Below are positions 8,135 through 19,554 of a stretch of 64,000 bases of DNA, in pieces (the first letter of the stretch is position 1; every line of letters begins with the position of its first letter). The stretch covers positions 198,264 through 262,263 of the forward strand of contig JAECRL010000004.1 in NCBI GenBank assembly GCA_016000265.1, read 5' to 3'. The position numbers and the translations under genes are program-made. This DNA comes from Burkholderiales bacterium (GTDB lineage: Bacteria > Pseudomonadota > Gammaproteobacteria > Burkholderiales > Burkholderiaceae_C). The notes under the pieces are model-generated. The model was not told the DNA's origin, searched no databases, and was given only the letters and a program-made list of their open reading frames with translations.

Positions 8135-9385
8135 TCAACGCACTTCGGGCGGCAACCAGAGGCTGTCGAGGTCCTTGAAGCCCCAGGCCGAGGGCGCCTC
8201 CCGCGAGGCGATCTCGTCGGCCGAGCGGGCCAGGTCCAGCAGCTCGGGCGGGATGGGCTCGCTGGCTTTGGTGCTGTAGAACACCTTGACCACGGGCTTG
8301 AGCAGCGAGGCCTCGCCCTGCTCCAGCACGATGGCCAGCCGACCCGACTTGAGCTTGACCATCGAGCCCGTCGGGTAGATGCCGATGCTCTTGACGAAGG
8401 CCTGGAAGATGCGTTCGTCGAAGTGGCCGTCCTTGGCCCACTGGGCCATCTTGGTGATGGACTCGGCCGGGTCCCAGCCGGCCTTGTACGGGCGGTTGGA
8501 GGTGATGGCGTCGTAGACGTCGCAGACGGCGCCCATCTTGGCAAACAGGCTGATCTCGTCGCCCCGCAGGCCTTTGGGGTAGCCCTTGCCGTTGACCTTC
8601 TCGTGGTGGTGCAGGCAGACGTCCAGCGGGACGGCGCCCACGCCCTTGGCCTCGACCAGCATGCGGTGGCCCGCCTCGGGGTGGCCCTTCATGATGGCGA
8701 ACTCCTCGGGCGTGAGGGCGCCTGGCTTGTTGAGCACGTCGGGGGGCATCATGGCCTTGCCCAGGTCGTGCACCAGGCCGGCCAGACCGGCTTCGCGGGT
8801 GTCGGCTTCGTTGAGGCCGAGCTGGCGCGAGAGGGTCACCATCAGGGCGCACACCGCCACCGAGTGCATGTAGGTGTAGTCGTCGCTGGTTTTCAGGCGC
8901 GCCAGGCTGACGATGGCGCCGGGGTTGCGCGCCACCGAGCTGGTGATATCGTCGACCAGGGGCAGGCAGTGCTCGGCGTCCACCGCCTTGCCCAGGCGCA
9001 CGTCCTGGAACATGGACTGCATGGCGCTGCGCGACTGGGCCACGATGCGCGAGGCGCGCACCACCTCATCCTGGAAGCTGGCGGGCGCCACGCGGGCGGC
9101 CCCTTCGGTGCGCAGGACCACCGCGGCGGGCGGCACCTCGCCCGGGCTGTCCTGCACCTCGACGTCATCGAGGTAGGCGACCTCGGTTTGCGGCGGGGCC
9201 TCGACGTCCACCCCCTTGCTCGTGTCGATGACGACGTGGGGCACGGCGGCCTGCAGCTGCGCGAGCTGTTTGGCGTCCGCCAGCTTGAAGGACGCGCGCC
9301 AGAACGGGTGCGCCAGCCAGGAGCCGGGCACCTCGTGCACGTGCATGCCTAAGCGAAGCTGATGGGACGGGATCTTCCTGAGCAT
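8135..9385 (-). CDS. HD-GYP c-di-GMP phosphodiesterase with DUF3391
   Basis: A 416-residue cytoplasmic protein. The N-terminal third is a DUF3391 domain (MLRKIPSHQLRLGMHVHEV is its usual opening). The catalytic HD-GYP domain spans about residues 165-350, with HSVAVCALM, the metal-binding pair LVHDLGK, HPEAGHRML, HHHEKVNGKGYPKGL and DVYDAITSNRPYK. The GYP triad is intact, so hydrolysis of c-di-GMP is predicted. It has no membrane segment. It is divergent from a chemoreceptor gene across a 189-nt gap (9386-9574) and convergent with prfC. It would oppose the two diguanylate cyclases in the window. Confidence 0.92.
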   Translation of the reverse strand: MLRKIPSHQLRLGMHVHEVPGSWLAHPFWRASFKLADAKQLAQLQAAVPHVVIDTSKGVDVEAPPQTEVAYLDDVEVQDSPGEVPPAAVVLRTEGAARVAPASFQDEVVRASRIVAQSRSAMQSMFQDVRLGKAVDAEHCLPLVDDITSSVARNPGAIVSLARLKTSDDYTYMHSVAVCALMVTLSRQLGLNEADTREAGLAGLVHDLGKAMMPPDVLNKPGALTPEEFAIMKGHPEAGHRMLVEAKGVGAVPLDVCLHHHEKVNGKGYPKGLRGDEISLFAKMGAVCDVYDAITSNRPYKAGWDPAESITKMAQWAKDGHFDERIFQAFVKSIGIYPTGSMVKLKSGRLAIVLEQGEASLLKPVVKVFYSTKASEPIPPELLDLARSADEIASREAPSAWGFKDLDSLWLPPEVR

Positions 9386-9574
9386 GGTCCTTTCGGGCGG
9401 ACCCGACGGGCCACACCACTTGATGGCACCGATCCTAGGGCCGCACCCAGCTGGGTGATCCGACGAAAAGCCCGCTCCTGAGACATATTTACCGGCTTGA
9501 TCGGGGCTTCAGCTCACGTGGCAGCGGCCGAAAACAGAGGCGATGCCGGCTGTCCCGGCGAAGGGGTGTGAGCC

Positions 9575-11116
9575 GTGTTCCAGAAACTGAGCATTTCGGC
9601 CAAATTGTGGTCTGCCGTGGCGGCGTTGATCATCGCCATGCTGGGCATCGTCGCGCTCGCAGGGTGGCGCTCGGTCAGCCAGCAAAAGGCAGCGGAAGTC
9701 GCCCTGCGGTCCAGCGACGACAAGCTGCACGCCGCCAACGAGTGGGCGGCCCTGAGCACCAACACCATCACGCGCGTGGTGGCCGCCAACCTCAGCAGCG
9801 ACCCCTTCGTGGGCGAGAACTTCGCCCAGGTCAACGCGGAGGCCATCGCCGAGATCAGCCGCATCCAAAAGCGCATCGAGGAGATGCCGCTGAGCGAGCA
9901 GGACCGCGCGCAACTGGTCAAGGTGGCCGAGGCGCGCCAGCAGGCCTTGTCGCTGAACAAGGACCTCAAGGCTTTGCGGGCCGCCGGGCAGGTGGAGGAA
10001 GCGCGCGCCAAGGTGCTCAACGAGCTGGTGCCGATCAGCCGGCGCTACGCCGAAACGCTCAAGGGCTTCGCGACGCTGCAGGAGCAAGAGGCCGTGCGCA
10101 TCCGCGCCGACATCGCCACGGCGCGGCGCCACATCACCGGTGCGGCCGCCGTCATGGTGGTGGGCGTGCTGCTGTGCACCGCGGTCGGTGCGCACTTCCT
10201 GATCCGCTCCATCCGGGCCTCGCTGAGCCAGGCCATCGAGGTGGCCTCGCAGATCTCGCAAGGCGACCTGAGCGTGAAGGTCGACACCAGCCGCGACGAC
10301 GAGCTCGGGGAACTCATGCGCGCCCTGGCCCGCATGACGGGCTCCCTCAACACGCTGGTGCGCGACGTGCGCCAGAGCACCGATGCGATCTACACGGCGT
10401 CCACCGAGATCGCCACGGGCAACCAGGACCTGTCCAACCGCACGGAGCAAACGGCCTCCAGTCTGCAGGAGACGGCCTCGTCGATGGAGCAGCTCACGGG
10501 CACGGTGGCGCAGTCGGCCCAGGCGGCCGAGCAGGCCAACCAGCTGGCGTCATCGGCCAGCACGGCGGCTCAGCGCGGGGGGCAGGTGGTCAACCAGGTG
10601 GTCTCGACGATGGAGGAGATCGCGGCGGCGTCGCGCAAGATCAACGACATCATCGGCGTGATCGACGGCATCGCCTTCCAGACCAACATCCTGGCGCTCA
10701 ACGCCGCGGTGGAGGCGGCGCGCGCTGGCGAGCAGGGGCGCGGCTTCGCGGTGGTGGCCTCCGAGGTGCGCAGCCTGGCGGGCCGTTCGGCCAACGCCGC
10801 GCGCGAGATCAAGGCGCTGATCGCGGCCTCCAGCGAGCGCGTGGACTCGGGTGCCCAGCTGGTGGGCGAGGCCGGCCAGGCCATGGCCGAGATCGTCAGC
10901 GCCGTGCAGCGCGTGACCGACATGATGGGCGACATCAGCGCGTCCACGTCGGAGCAGCGCGACGGCATCCGCCAGGTCAGCCTGGCGGTGTCGCACCTCG
11001 ACCAGATGACGCAGCAAAACGCCGCGCTGGTCGAGGAGTCGGCCGCGGCCTCGCAGAGCATGCGGGACCAGGCTCAGAAGCTGTCCGGCGCGGTGAACGT
11101 GTTCCAGACGGCTTGA
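9575..11116 (+). CDS. methyl-accepting chemotaxis protein
   Basis: A 513-residue chemoreceptor. TM1 is at about residues 9-30, an all-helical periplasmic four-helix-bundle-type sensor domain follows, TM2 is near 190-210, then HAMP (212-265) and the cytoplasmic signalling helices. The hairpin tip region [33 protein letters not shown] is fully conserved, so coupling to CheA/CheW is expected. The C-terminus (GAVNVFQTA) lacks a CheR/CheB-binding pentapeptide. Translation starts at a GTG with an AGGGG-like site upstream. It is a paralogue of the receptor at 24841-26415, nearly identical in the signalling tip but different in the sensor domain. The ligand is unknown. Confidence 0.93.
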   Translation: MFQKLSISAKLWSAVAALIIAMLGIVALAGWRSVSQQKAAEVALRSSDDKLHAANEWAALSTNTITRVVAANLSSDPFVGENFAQVNAEAIAEISRIQKRIEEMPLSEQDRAQLVKVAEARQQALSLNKDLKALRAAGQVEEARAKVLNELVPISRRYAETLKGFATLQEQEAVRIRADIATARRHITGAAAVMVVGVLLCTAVGAHFLIRSIRASLSQAIEVASQISQGDLSVKVDTSRDDELGELMRALARMTGSLNTLVRDVRQSTDAIYTASTEIATGNQDLSNRTEQTASSLQETASSMEQLTGTVAQSAQAAEQANQLASSASTAAQRGGQVVNQVVSTMEEIAAASRKINDIIGVIDGIAFQTNILALNAAVEAARAGEQGRGFAVVASEVRSLAGRSANAAREIKALIAASSERVDSGAQLVGEAGQAMAEIVSAVQRVTDMMGDISASTSEQRDGIRQVSLAVSHLDQMTQQNAALVEESAAASQSMRDQAQKLSGAVNVFQTA

Positions 11117-11137
11117 GCCGCTTCGCGGATGCTGGCC

Positions 11138-12319
11138 TTACAGGCCAGCCGCTGCACGCAGCGCAGCCGCCTTGTCCGTGCGCTCCCAGGTGAACTCGGG
11201 CTCTTCGCGGCCGAAGTGGCCGTAGGCGGCGGTCTTGGAGTAGATCGGGCGCAGCAGGTCCAGCATCTGGATGATGCCCTTGGGGCGCAGGTCGAAGTGC
11301 TCGGCCACCAGGGCGGAGAGCTTGTCATCGGGGATGACGCCGGTGCCTTCGGTGTAGACCGTGATGTTCATGGGCTTGGCCACGCCGATGGCGTAGGCGA
11401 CCTGCACCTGGCACTGCTTGGCCAGGCCGGCGGCCACGATGTTCTTGGCCACGTAGCGGGCGGCGTAGGCGGCCGAGCGGTCGACCTTGGACGGGTCCTT
11501 GCCCGAGAAGGCGCCACCGCCGTGCGGGCAGGCGCCGCCGTAGGTGTCGACGATGATCTTGCGACCGGTCAGGCCACAGTCGCCCTGCGGGCCGCCGATG
11601 ACGAAGCGGCCGGTCGGGTTGACCAGGTAGCGCGTGTTGTGCAGCCACTCCTGGGGCAGCACGGGCTTGATGATCTCTTCGATCACGGCCTCGATGAAGG
11701 AGTCCTTCATCTTGTGCTGGGTCTCGGACTGGTCGGGGCTGTGCTGGGTGGACAGCACCACGGTGTCGATGCTGTGGGGCTTGCCGTCGACGTAGCGCAT
11801 CGTGACCTGGCTCTTGGCGTCCGGGCGCAGGAAGGGCAGGCGGCCGTCTTTGCGCAGCTGGGCCTGGCGCTCGACCAGGCGGTGCGCGTAGTAGATCGGC
11901 GCGGGCATCAGCTCGGGCGTCTCGTCACAGGCGTAGCCGAACATCAGGCCCTGGTCGCCGGCGCCGATGTTGAGGTGGTCGTCGGAGGCGTGGTCCACGC
12001 CCTGGGCGATGTCGTTGGACTGCTTGTCGTACGCCACCAGCACGGCGCAACCCTTGTAATCGATGCCGTACTCGGTGTTGTCGTAGCCGATGCGCTTGAT
12101 GGTGTCGCGCGCGACCTGGATGTAGTCGACGTGGGCGTTGGTGGTGATCTCGCCGGCCAGCACGACCAGGCCGGTGTTGGTCAGGGTCTCGGCGGCCACG
12201 CGGGAGCGGGGGTCTTGCTCGAAGATGGCGTCCAGGATCGCGTCGGAGATCTGGTCGGCGACCTTGTCGGGGTGGCCTTCAGAGACGGATTCGGAGGTGA
12301 AAAGGAAATCGTTCGCCAC
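11138..12319 (-). CDS. metK: S-adenosylmethionine synthetase
   Basis: Makes SAM from methionine and ATP. The 393-residue product contains the catalytic N-terminal [14 protein letters not shown], the ATP-loop [12 protein letters not shown], the central [13 protein letters not shown] and the P-loop-like [19 protein letters not shown]. The start is a GTG at 12319, giving the normal [16 protein letters not shown]-terminus, with GGAG 8 nt upstream; the in-frame extension beyond it is not MetK-like. It converges on the chemoreceptor gene (21 nt apart) and is divergent from the acidic amino acid locus. With metF and ahcY it completes most of the methyl cycle in this window. I see no SAM riboswitch in its leader. 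Confidence 0.97.
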   Translation of the reverse strand: MANDFLFTSESVSEGHPDKVADQISDAILDAIFEQDPRSRVAAETLTNTGLVVLAGEITTNAHVDYIQVARDTIKRIGYDNTEYGIDYKGCAVLVAYDKQSNDIAQGVDHASDDHLNIGAGDQGLMFGYACDETPELMPAPIYYAHRLVERQAQLRKDGRLPFLRPDAKSQVTMRYVDGKPHSIDTVVLSTQHSPDQSETQHKMKDSFIEAVIEEIIKPVLPQEWLHNTRYLVNPTGRFVIGGPQGDCGLTGRKIIVDTYGGACPHGGGAFSGKDPSKVDRSAAYAARYVAKNIVAAGLAKQCQVQVAYAIGVAKPMNITVYTEGTGVIPDDKLSALVAEHFDLRPKGIIQMLDLLRPIYSKTAAYGHFGREEPEFTWERTDKAAALRAAAGL

Positions 12320-12510
12320 GGTGTGTGCTCCAGAGAATGTGTCGATGAACCTCGGCGTCGCCGGGGCTGTCGAGACGCGTCTCTGTGCAGCGGCGAACGC
12401 TTTAGCGGTGTTTGTGAATCGCCCCGCAAGTTGTCCTGTTAACTCGGCGATGGGTAAAAGTGTAGTGGAAATGGGCGATGCGGGTTTGTCCCGAGCCCCG
12501 GGGCCGGATG

Positions 12511-12526
12511 GTCCGGTTTCCCGGAC
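12511..12526. promoter_or_regulatory. candidate enhancer site for the sigma-54 activator
   Basis: GTCCGG-TTTC-CCGGAC is a perfect 6-bp inverted repeat with a 4-nt spacer, centred about 120 nt upstream of the sigma-54 promoter, a usual distance for an NtrC-family activator. The arrangement resembles the TTCGG-N4-CCGAA type palindrome described for AauR of Pseudomonas, with one base changed per half. The cognate activator is probably the regulator at 21513-22871. Confidence 0.55.
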
Positions 12527-12631
12527 GCCGCCCCGGCGCCCCGCACGGATTCCCGAACGCCCGCGAGCCGCCATGGCGCATGCCCCCTTGTGAATCAATC
12601 ACTTGGCGAGCATGCTGTTCAAAAATCACCC

Positions 12632-12646
12632 TGGCACGGTGTGTGC
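12632..12646 (+). promoter_or_regulatory. sigma-54 promoter of the acidic amino acid locus
   Basis: TGGCAC (12632-12637), five bases, then GTGC (12643-12646). The -24 GG and -12 GC pairs have exactly the required spacing, and only one base departs from TGGCAC-N5-TTGC. The start would be near 12658, about 46 nt before the binding-protein ATG. Confidence 0.75.
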
Positions 12647-12703
12647 GATGAAGTGCCAGCAACCTCACCTGCCGCTCCCCCCACCGACCCACCAGGACCC
12701 GAC

Positions 12704-13603
12704 ATGAACGCCCAAACGCTCCTCTCCGCCGCGCTGTGCCTGACGCTGGCTTGCACGGCCTCCGTGGCCTCTGCCCAGGCCTCACCCACGCTCAAGAAGA
12801 TCGCCGACGCCGGCAGCATCAGCCTGGGCCACCGGGAGTCGTCGATCCCGTTCTCGTACTACGACGACCGCCAGCAGGTGGTGGGCTACTCGCACGAGAT
12901 GATGCTCAAGGCGGTCGAGGCCATCAAGGCCGAACTCAAGAAGCCCAACCTGGCCATCAAGCTGGTGCCGGTGACCTCGCAGAACCGCATCCCGCTGGTG
13001 CTCAATGGCAGCGTCGACATCGAGTGCGGCTCGACCACCAACAACAGCGAGCGCGCCCGCCAGGTCGACTTCTCGACCAACATCTTCGTGGTCGGCACGC
13101 GCCTGATGACGAAGAAGGATTCGGGCGTCAAGGACTTCGCCGACCTCAAGGGCAAGAACGTGGTGGTGACCGCGGGCACGACCTCCGAGCGCCTGCTGCG
13201 CAAGTTCAACGAGACCTCGCAATCGGGCATGGCCGTCATCTCGGCCAAGGACCACGGCGAGAGCTTCCTGACGCTGGAGACCGGCCGCGCGGTGGCCTTC
13301 ATGATGGACGACGCCTTGCTCTACGGCGAGAAGGCCAAGGCCAAGAAACCCGATGAGTGGGTGGTGGTCGGCAAGCCGATGTCGGAAGAGGCCTACAGCT
13401 GCATGATGCGCAAGGGCGACCCGGCGTTCAAGAAGATCGTGGACGCGGCGCTGACCAAGGCCATGACCTCGGGCGAGGCCGCGAAGATTTACGCCAAGTG
13501 GTTCCAGGCGCCCATCCCCCCGAAGGGCCTGAACCTGAACTGGCCCATGTCCGACGACGTGCAGGCCCTGTTCAAGGCGCCCACCGACAAACCCTTTGAG
13601 TGA
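12704..13603 (+). CDS. gltI: glutamate/aspartate ABC transporter substrate-binding protein
   Basis: A 299-residue periplasmic binding protein of the family 3 (GltI/DEBP) type. The signal peptide covers residues 1 to about 24 (cleavage after SAQA or ASA). The mature protein begins with the typical TLKKIADAGSISLGHRESSIPFSYYDD and includes GSVDIECGSTTNNSERARQVDFS and the hinge region ending in MDDALLYG, all strong hallmarks of the glutamate/aspartate subgroup. The chosen ATG starts the signal peptide; an in-frame reading beginning 114 nt upstream would cross the promoter. It is first gene of a sigma-54-controlled cluster and is followed by a 9-bp hairpin that could raise its level relative to the downstream genes. 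Confidence 0.93.
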   Translation: MNAQTLLSAALCLTLACTASVASAQASPTLKKIADAGSISLGHRESSIPFSYYDDRQQVVGYSHEMMLKAVEAIKAELKKPNLAIKLVPVTSQNRIPLVLNGSVDIECGSTTNNSERARQVDFSTNIFVVGTRLMTKKDSGVKDFADLKGKNVVVTAGTTSERLLRKFNETSQSGMAVISAKDHGESFLTLETGRAVAFMMDDALLYGEKAKAKKPDEWVVVGKPMSEEAYSCMMRKGDPAFKKIVDAALTKAMTSGEAAKIYAKWFQAPIPPKGLNLNWPMSDDVQALFKAPTDKPFE

Positions 13604-13611
13604 ATCACGGT

Positions 13612-14870
<1,259 letters not shown>

Positions 14871-14871
14871 C

Positions 14872-15933
14872 ATGAACACCCCCACCCGCACCGCCCCCTT
14901 CATCCGCCTGGCCACCGTGGGCGCCCTCGCCCTGGCCGCGGCCTCCACCGTGCAGGCCCAGTCCACCGTGACGCTCTACGGCATCGTCGACCTCTTCGTG
15001 CAGTACGGCAAAGGTGACAGCACGCAGCTGGCCATCCAGTCGGGCGGCGTCAGCGGCTCGCGCCTGGGCGTCAAGGGCAGCGAAGACCTCGGCGGCGGCC
15101 TCAAGGCCCAGTTCCAGCTGGAGTCCGGCATCCTGGCCGACACCGGGGCCCAGGCCAGCGGCACCAGCTTCTTCAACCGCCAGTCCTGGGTGGGCCTGAG
15201 CAGCGAGAGCTGGGGCGCCGTGAGCGCCGGCCGCCAGACCCTGCCGCAGTACGACATCCTCGACGCCTTCGACACCTTCGGCACGGGCGTGGGCTCGTCG
15301 GCCTCCAGCAGCATCGTCTCCACCACCAGCCGCGCCAACAACAGCGTCAAGTACCGCTCGCCCACGCTGGGCGGCTTCAGCGGCACCGCGCTGGTGGGCA
15401 TGGGCGAGACCACGCCGAGCCCCACCCAAAGCGGCGACAACGCCAACGTCTACGCCCTGGGTGGCACCTATGCGAGCGGCGCCTTCAGCGCGGGCCTGGC
15501 GCTCAACCTGTTCAAGCGCGCCACCAACGTCGACGTCGACAGCCGCTACGTGCTGGCCACCGCGGCTTACGACTTCGGCGTGGCCAGGCTGTCGGGCGCG
15601 GTGCAGAAGGTGCGCAACCTCTCGGGCGCCGACCGCGTCGACCGCACCGAGGCGATGCTCGGCGTGAGCGTGCCGGTGACGGCGAGCCACACCATCAGCG
15701 CGGCGGTGGGCCAGGTGACCACGGCGGGCAACTCGGCGCTCAACGCGCGGCAGTGGACGCTGGGGGCCACGCAGGTGATGAGCAAGCGCACCAGCTTCTA
15801 CGCGGTGCTCAGCCACATCGGCAACGGCGCGCTGACCAGCTACACCACCACGGCGGCCAACGGCCTGGGCCCGACCACCTCGGCCGGCCAGGACGCCAGC
15901 AGCCTGCAAGTGGGCGTGCGGCACGCGTTTTGA
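14872..15933 (+). CDS. Gram-negative porin (Burkholderiales type)
   Basis: A 353-residue outer membrane porin. The signal peptide covers residues 1 to about 29 (cleavage after QAQ/VQA), then the mature start STVTLYGIVDLFVQYG, the GSRLGVKGSEDLGGGLKAQFQLE strand and the QSWVGLSSE-GAVSAGRQ region typical of the betaproteobacterial OmpC-like family. It ends in a C-terminal Phe (VGVRHAF), as needed for barrel assembly. It starts 1 nt after the asparaginase stop, so it is translationally linked. The position inside an amino acid uptake operon suggests an outer membrane route for acidic amino acids or amides; this is inferred from context only. Confidence 0.92.
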   Translation: MNTPTRTAPFIRLATVGALALAAASTVQAQSTVTLYGIVDLFVQYGKGDSTQLAIQSGGVSGSRLGVKGSEDLGGGLKAQFQLESGILADTGAQASGTSFFNRQSWVGLSSESWGAVSAGRQTLPQYDILDAFDTFGTGVGSSASSSIVSTTSRANNSVKYRSPTLGGFSGTALVGMGETTPSPTQSGDNANVYALGGTYASGAFSAGLALNLFKRATNVDVDSRYVLATAAYDFGVARLSGAVQKVRNLSGADRVDRTEAMLGVSVPVTASHTISAAVGQVTTAGNSALNARQWTLGATQVMSKRTSFYAVLSHIGNGALTSYTTTAANGLGPTTSAGQDASSLQVGVRHAF

Positions 15934-15971
15934 TTGCGTGTTGATTGCGTTTGAGACTGAGGCCTGAACGA

Positions 15972-15993
15972 GGGCGCCCCACCCGGGGCGCCC
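15972..15993 (+). terminator. intercistronic hairpin between porin and gltJ
   Basis: GGGCGCCCC (15972-15980), loop ACCC, GGGGCGCCC (15985-15993): a perfect 9-bp GC stem with a tetraloop and no T run. With the hairpin after gltI it divides the operon into segments and may set different message levels. Confidence 0.6.
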
Positions 15994-16012
15994 CGACCTC
16001 GAAGGAGCGACG

Positions 16013-16750
16013 ATGAGCTACCAATGGAACTGGTCCGTCTTCACCCAGGAGAGCGTGGTGGGCGATGGCGCCACCTACGCCGACTGGATGCTGGCCGGCC
16101 TGAAGATGACGGTGACGGTGTCGCTGAGCGCCTGGCTGCTGGCCCTGGTGCTGGGCAGCGTCATCGGGGTGCTGCGCACCGTGCCCTCCAAGGGCCTGCA
16201 GCGCGTGGCCGCCACCTGGGTGGAGGTGCTGCGCAACATCCCGCTGCTGGTGCAGTTGTTCGTCTGGTATTTCATCGTGCCGGAGCTGCTGCCCACGGCC
16301 TGGGGCAACGCCATCAAGCAGCTGCCGCCCGACGTCCAGCAAATGGGCGCGGCCATCGTCTGCCTGGGCCTGTTCACCTCGGCGCGCGTGAGCGAGCAGG
16401 TGCGCGCGGGCATCCAGAGCCTGCCCATCGGCCAGACCCGTGCGGCCCTGGCGCTGGGGCTGTCGCTGCCACAGGCCTACCGGCTGGTGCTGCTGCCCAT
16501 GGCGTTCCGGCTGATCGTGCCGCCGCTGACCTCGGAGTTCCTCAACATCTTCAAGAACTCCGCCGTGTGCTCGACCATCGGCCTGCTGGAGCTGGCCGCA
16601 CAAGGCCGCCAGCTGGTGGACTACACCGCGCAGCCCTACGAGTCCTTCATCGCGGTGACGCTGATGTACCTGCTGATCAACGTGATCGTGATGACGTTGA
16701 TGGGCTGGCTGGAGCGCCGCGTCAAGGTGCCCGGCTACATGGGGCAGTGA
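16013..16750 (+). CDS. gltJ: glutamate/aspartate ABC transporter permease
   Basis: A 245-residue inner membrane permease, matching E. coli GltJ (246). It opens with [10 protein letters not shown], has about five hydrophobic spans, the conserved [17 protein letters not shown] segment and an EAA-type cytoplasmic loop ([25 protein letters not shown]) that contacts the ATPase. It pairs with the next permease to form the channel for Glu/Asp imported from the gltI product. An AAGGAG-like site precedes the ATG. Confidence 0.94.
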   Translation: MSYQWNWSVFTQESVVGDGATYADWMLAGLKMTVTVSLSAWLLALVLGSVIGVLRTVPSKGLQRVAATWVEVLRNIPLLVQLFVWYFIVPELLPTAWGNAIKQLPPDVQQMGAAIVCLGLFTSARVSEQVRAGIQSLPIGQTRAALALGLSLPQAYRLVLLPMAFRLIVPPLTSEFLNIFKNSAVCSTIGLLELAAQGRQLVDYTAQPYESFIAVTLMYLLINVIVMTLMGWLERRVKVPGYMGQ

Positions 16751-16779
16751 GCAGTCATTCAGCGATAAGGAGTCCGAAC

Positions 16780-17463
16780 ATGGCTTATGAATTCGACTGG
16801 TCGTCCATCCCCGGCTCGCTGCCTTTCTTGCTCGATGGGCTGTGGGTCTCGCTGGAGATCACCCTGGTGGCGCTGGCCGTGGGCATGGTGTGGGGCACGG
16901 TGCTGGCGCTGATGCGGCTGTCGCCCGTGGCGCCGCTGCGCTGGTTTGCCACCGGCTACATCAACCTGTTTCGCGCCGTGCCGCTGGTGATGGTGCTGCT
17001 GTGGTTCTTCCTGCTGATCCCGCAGCTGCTCAGCAGCGTCTTCAACCTCGCGCCGGGCACCGACGTGCGCCTGACCTCGGCGATGGTGGGCTTCGCGCTG
17101 TTCGAGTCGGCCTACTACGCCGAGATCATCCGCGCGGGCATCCAGTCGGTGCCCAAGGGGCAGCTGTCGGCGGCCACGGCGCTGGGCCTCAGCCGCGGCC
17201 AGGCCATGCGCCTGGTGATCCTGCCGCAGGCCATGCGCAACATGGTGCCGCTGCTGCTGACGCAGGCCATCGTGCTGTTTCAGGACACCTCGCTGGTCTA
17301 CATCTCGGCGCTGGCCGACTTCTTCGGCTCGGCCTACAAGGTGGGCGACCGCGACGGGCGCCTCGTGGAGATGCTGATCTTCGCTGGCGCCGTGTACTTC
17401 GTCCTGTGCTTCGCCCTCTCGCGCCTCGTGCAGGCGCTGCAAAAGCCCAAAGCCCAATCCTGA
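16780..17463 (+). CDS. gltK: glutamate/aspartate ABC transporter permease
   Basis: A 227-residue inner membrane permease, matching E. coli GltK (224). The start [17 protein letters not shown] is typical, with an AAGGAG ribosome site 7 nt upstream. Hydrophobic segments include [18 protein letters not shown] and [15 protein letters not shown], and the EAA loop reads [25 protein letters not shown]. It lies 29 nt after gltJ and 28 nt before the ATPase gene. It forms the second half of the permease heterodimer. Confidence 0.95.
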   Translation: MAYEFDWSSIPGSLPFLLDGLWVSLEITLVALAVGMVWGTVLALMRLSPVAPLRWFATGYINLFRAVPLVMVLLWFFLLIPQLLSSVFNLAPGTDVRLTSAMVGFALFESAYYAEIIRAGIQSVPKGQLSAATALGLSRGQAMRLVILPQAMRNMVPLLLTQAIVLFQDTSLVYISALADFFGSAYKVGDRDGRLVEMLIFAGAVYFVLCFALSRLVQALQKPKAQS

Positions 17464-17491
17464 TCCCCCTGATCACATCCGGGAGCCCCCC

Positions 17492-18220
17492 ATGATCCAG
17501 ATCGACAACGTCTCCAAGCACTACGGCAGCTTCCAGGTCCTCACCGACTGCACCACGCAGGTCCAAAAGGGCGAGGTGGTGGTGGTCTGCGGGCCCTCCG
17601 GCTCCGGCAAGTCCACGCTCATCAAGACCGTCAACGGACTGGAGCCCTTCCAGGCCGGCCGCATCCTGGTCGACGGCACCTCGGTGGGCGACCCGAAAAC
17701 CAACCTGTCCAAGCTGCGCAGCCGCGTGGGCATGGTGTTCCAGCACTTCGAGCTGTTCCCGCACCTGTCCATCGTCGACAACCTGACGCTGGCGCAGCAG
17801 CACGTGCTGGGTCGCGGCAAAGAAGAAGCCGTGGCCAAGGGCATGGGCCTGCTCGATCGCGTGGGCCTGAAGGCGCACGCCGCCAAGATGCCGGGCCAGC
17901 TCTCGGGCGGGCAGCAGCAGCGCGTGGCGATTGCCCGTGCCCTGTGCATGGACCCCATCGTGATGCTGTTCGACGAGCCCACCTCCGCACTCGACCCCGA
18001 GATGGTCGGCGAGGTGCTGGACGTGATGACCGAGCTGGCCCAGGAAGGCATGACCATGATGTGCGTGACCCACGAGATGGGCTTCGCCCGCCGCGTGGCC
18101 GACCGCGTGATCTTCATGGACGCCGGGCGCATCGTCGAAGACCGACCCCAGGCCGACTTCTTCGATCGGCCTCAATCGGAGCGCGCCCAGCAGTTCCTGG
18201 CTCGCATCCTTCACCACTGA
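17492..18220 (+). CDS. gltL: glutamate/aspartate ABC transporter ATPase
   Basis: A 242-residue ABC ATPase of the polar amino acid class. Walker A is GPSGSGKST, the signature [15 protein letters not shown], Walker [16 protein letters not shown] and the switch histidine lies in [15 protein letters not shown]. It energises uptake through the two permeases immediately upstream. Length equals E. coli GltL (241). All catalytic motifs are intact. Confidence 0.96.
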   Translation: MIQIDNVSKHYGSFQVLTDCTTQVQKGEVVVVCGPSGSGKSTLIKTVNGLEPFQAGRILVDGTSVGDPKTNLSKLRSRVGMVFQHFELFPHLSIVDNLTLAQQHVLGRGKEEAVAKGMGLLDRVGLKAHAAKMPGQLSGGQQQRVAIARALCMDPIVMLFDEPTSALDPEMVGEVLDVMTELAQEGMTMMCVTHEMGFARRVADRVIFMDAGRIVEDRPQADFFDRPQSERAQQFLARILHH

Positions 18221-18229
18221 GGAAACGTC

Positions 18230-19525
18230 ATGCAAAGCGCCCCCGACAGCACCCGACTGCCGTCCTACCTCAACGCAGACCAGCCCGGCCCCTGGGCCAT
18301 GTTCCTGCAGCAGCTCGACCGGGTCGAGCCCCACCTCGGTGAGCTCGCCCGCTGGACCGACACGCTGCGCCGGCCCAAGCGCACGCTGGTGGTCGACGTG
18401 CCCGTGCGCATGGACGACGGCCGCATCGTGCACTTCGAGGGCTTTCGGGTGCAGCACAACCTCTCGCGCGGGCCCGGCAAGGGCGGCGTGCGCTTTCACC
18501 CGGCGGTCAACCTCTCCGAGGTGATGGCCCTGTCGGGCTGGATGACGATCAAGAACGCCGCCGTCAACCTGCCCTACGGCGGCGCCAAGGGCGGCGTGCG
18601 GGTGGACCCCGCTCAGCTCACCCGCGGGGAGCTGGAGCGCCTGACGCGGCGCTACACCAGCGAACTCGGTGACCTCATCGGCGCCGAGCGCGACATCCCC
18701 GCGCCGGACGTGGGCACCAACGACCAGGTCATGGCCTGGATGATGGACACCTACGCCATCAACCACGGCTCCATGCAGACCGGGGTGGTCACGGGCAAGC
18801 CCATCACCATGGGCGGCAGCCTGGGGCGGCGCGACGCCACCGGGCGCGGCTGCTACGTCGTGGCGCGCGAGGCCATGCGTCGGCTGGGCATGCAGGTCGC
18901 GGGCTCGCGCGTGACGGTGCAAGGCTTTGGCAACGTGGGCAACGCCGCCGCGCGGGTCTTCCACGACGAAGGCGCCCGCGTGGTCGCCCTGCAAGACGTG
19001 GGCGGCACCTTGCTCAACGAGGCCGGCATCGACCCGCACGACCTGCTGCGCCACCTGCGCGAAGCCGGCGGCACCTGGGCCAACTACCCCCGCGCCACCC
19101 TGCTGCCGGCCGACGACTTCTGGGCGGTGCCCTGCGAGGTGCTGGTGCCGGCGGCGCTGGAAGGGCAGATCACGCCCGAGGTGGCCACGCGCATCCGCGC
19201 CCGCCTGATCGTTGAAGGCGCCAACGGCCCCACGACGCCCGAAGCAGAAGATATGCTGCACGGCCAGGGCTGCACCGTGCTGCCCGACGTGCTGGCCAAC
19301 GCCGGCGGCGTGACCGTGAGCTACTTCGAATGGGTCCAGAACGCCACGAGCTTCTTCTGGACGGAGCAGGACATCAACGCGCGGCTCGACCGCGTGCTCT
19401 CCGAGGCCTTCGACAGCATCTGGCACATCGCCCAGGAGCGGCGCGTGAACCTGCGCACGGCGACCTTCATCACCGCGTGCTCGCGCGTGCTCGAAGCCCG
19501 GGCCATGCGCGGGCTCTACCCCTGA
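18230..19525 (+). CDS. gdhA: Glu/Leu/Phe/Val family dehydrogenase (glutamate dehydrogenase)
   Basis: A 431-residue hexameric-type dehydrogenase converting glutamate to 2-oxoglutarate and ammonia, or the reverse. The substrate domain shows [20 protein letters not shown], the catalytic Lys loop [13 protein letters not shown] and [19 protein letters not shown]. The Rossmann domain has [25 protein letters not shown]; the acidic residue at the end of beta-2 hints at NAD rather than NADP. The tail [15 protein letters not shown] is diagnostic. It starts 9 nt after the ATPase stop, so it is part of the uptake operon, which points to a catabolic role on imported glutamate. That direction is inferred from context. 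Confidence 0.93.
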   Translation: MQSAPDSTRLPSYLNADQPGPWAMFLQQLDRVEPHLGELARWTDTLRRPKRTLVVDVPVRMDDGRIVHFEGFRVQHNLSRGPGKGGVRFHPAVNLSEVMALSGWMTIKNAAVNLPYGGAKGGVRVDPAQLTRGELERLTRRYTSELGDLIGAERDIPAPDVGTNDQVMAWMMDTYAINHGSMQTGVVTGKPITMGGSLGRRDATGRGCYVVAREAMRRLGMQVAGSRVTVQGFGNVGNAAARVFHDEGARVVALQDVGGTLLNEAGIDPHDLLRHLREAGGTWANYPRATLLPADDFWAVPCEVLVPAALEGQITPEVATRIRARLIVEGANGPTTPEAEDMLHGQGCTVLPDVLANAGGVTVSYFEWVQNATSFFWTEQDINARLDRVLSEAFDSIWHIAQERRVNLRTATFITACSRVLEARAMRGLYP

Positions 19526-19554
19526 GCCTCGCGCCTTCGCCCCTCGCCGACTGA

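Larger units (their letters stand above)
12320..12703. other. divergent intergenic region metK / gltI-like
   Basis: A 384-nt non-coding stretch, the longest in the window. It holds the metK leader on the minus side (with a clear GGAG but no recognisable riboswitch or strong sigma-70 promoter) and, on the plus side, a palindromic upstream site at 12511-12526 and a sigma-54 promoter at 12632-12646. A second, smaller palindrome CCGGA-TGG-TCCGG overlaps the left edge of the first. No small ORF is convincing. Confidence 0.7.

Noticed and set aside
8130-8140. Zero-spacing convergence of prfC and the HD-GYP gene as a regulatory overlap
   Set aside because: Tight convergent ends are common in dense genomes; nothing else points to antisense control.
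9495-9540. Possible sigma-28 promoter before the first chemoreceptor (GCCGAAAA with an upstream TTCAGCTC at 11 nt)
   Set aside because: The -10 is 7 of 8 but the -35 core TAAA is reduced to TTCA and only 4 of 8 match, much weaker than the two sites reported.
12320-12480. SAM-type riboswitch in the metK leader
   Set aside because: No conserved core of SAM-I, SAM-II, SAM-IV or SAM/SAH classes could be found; only generic GC stems.
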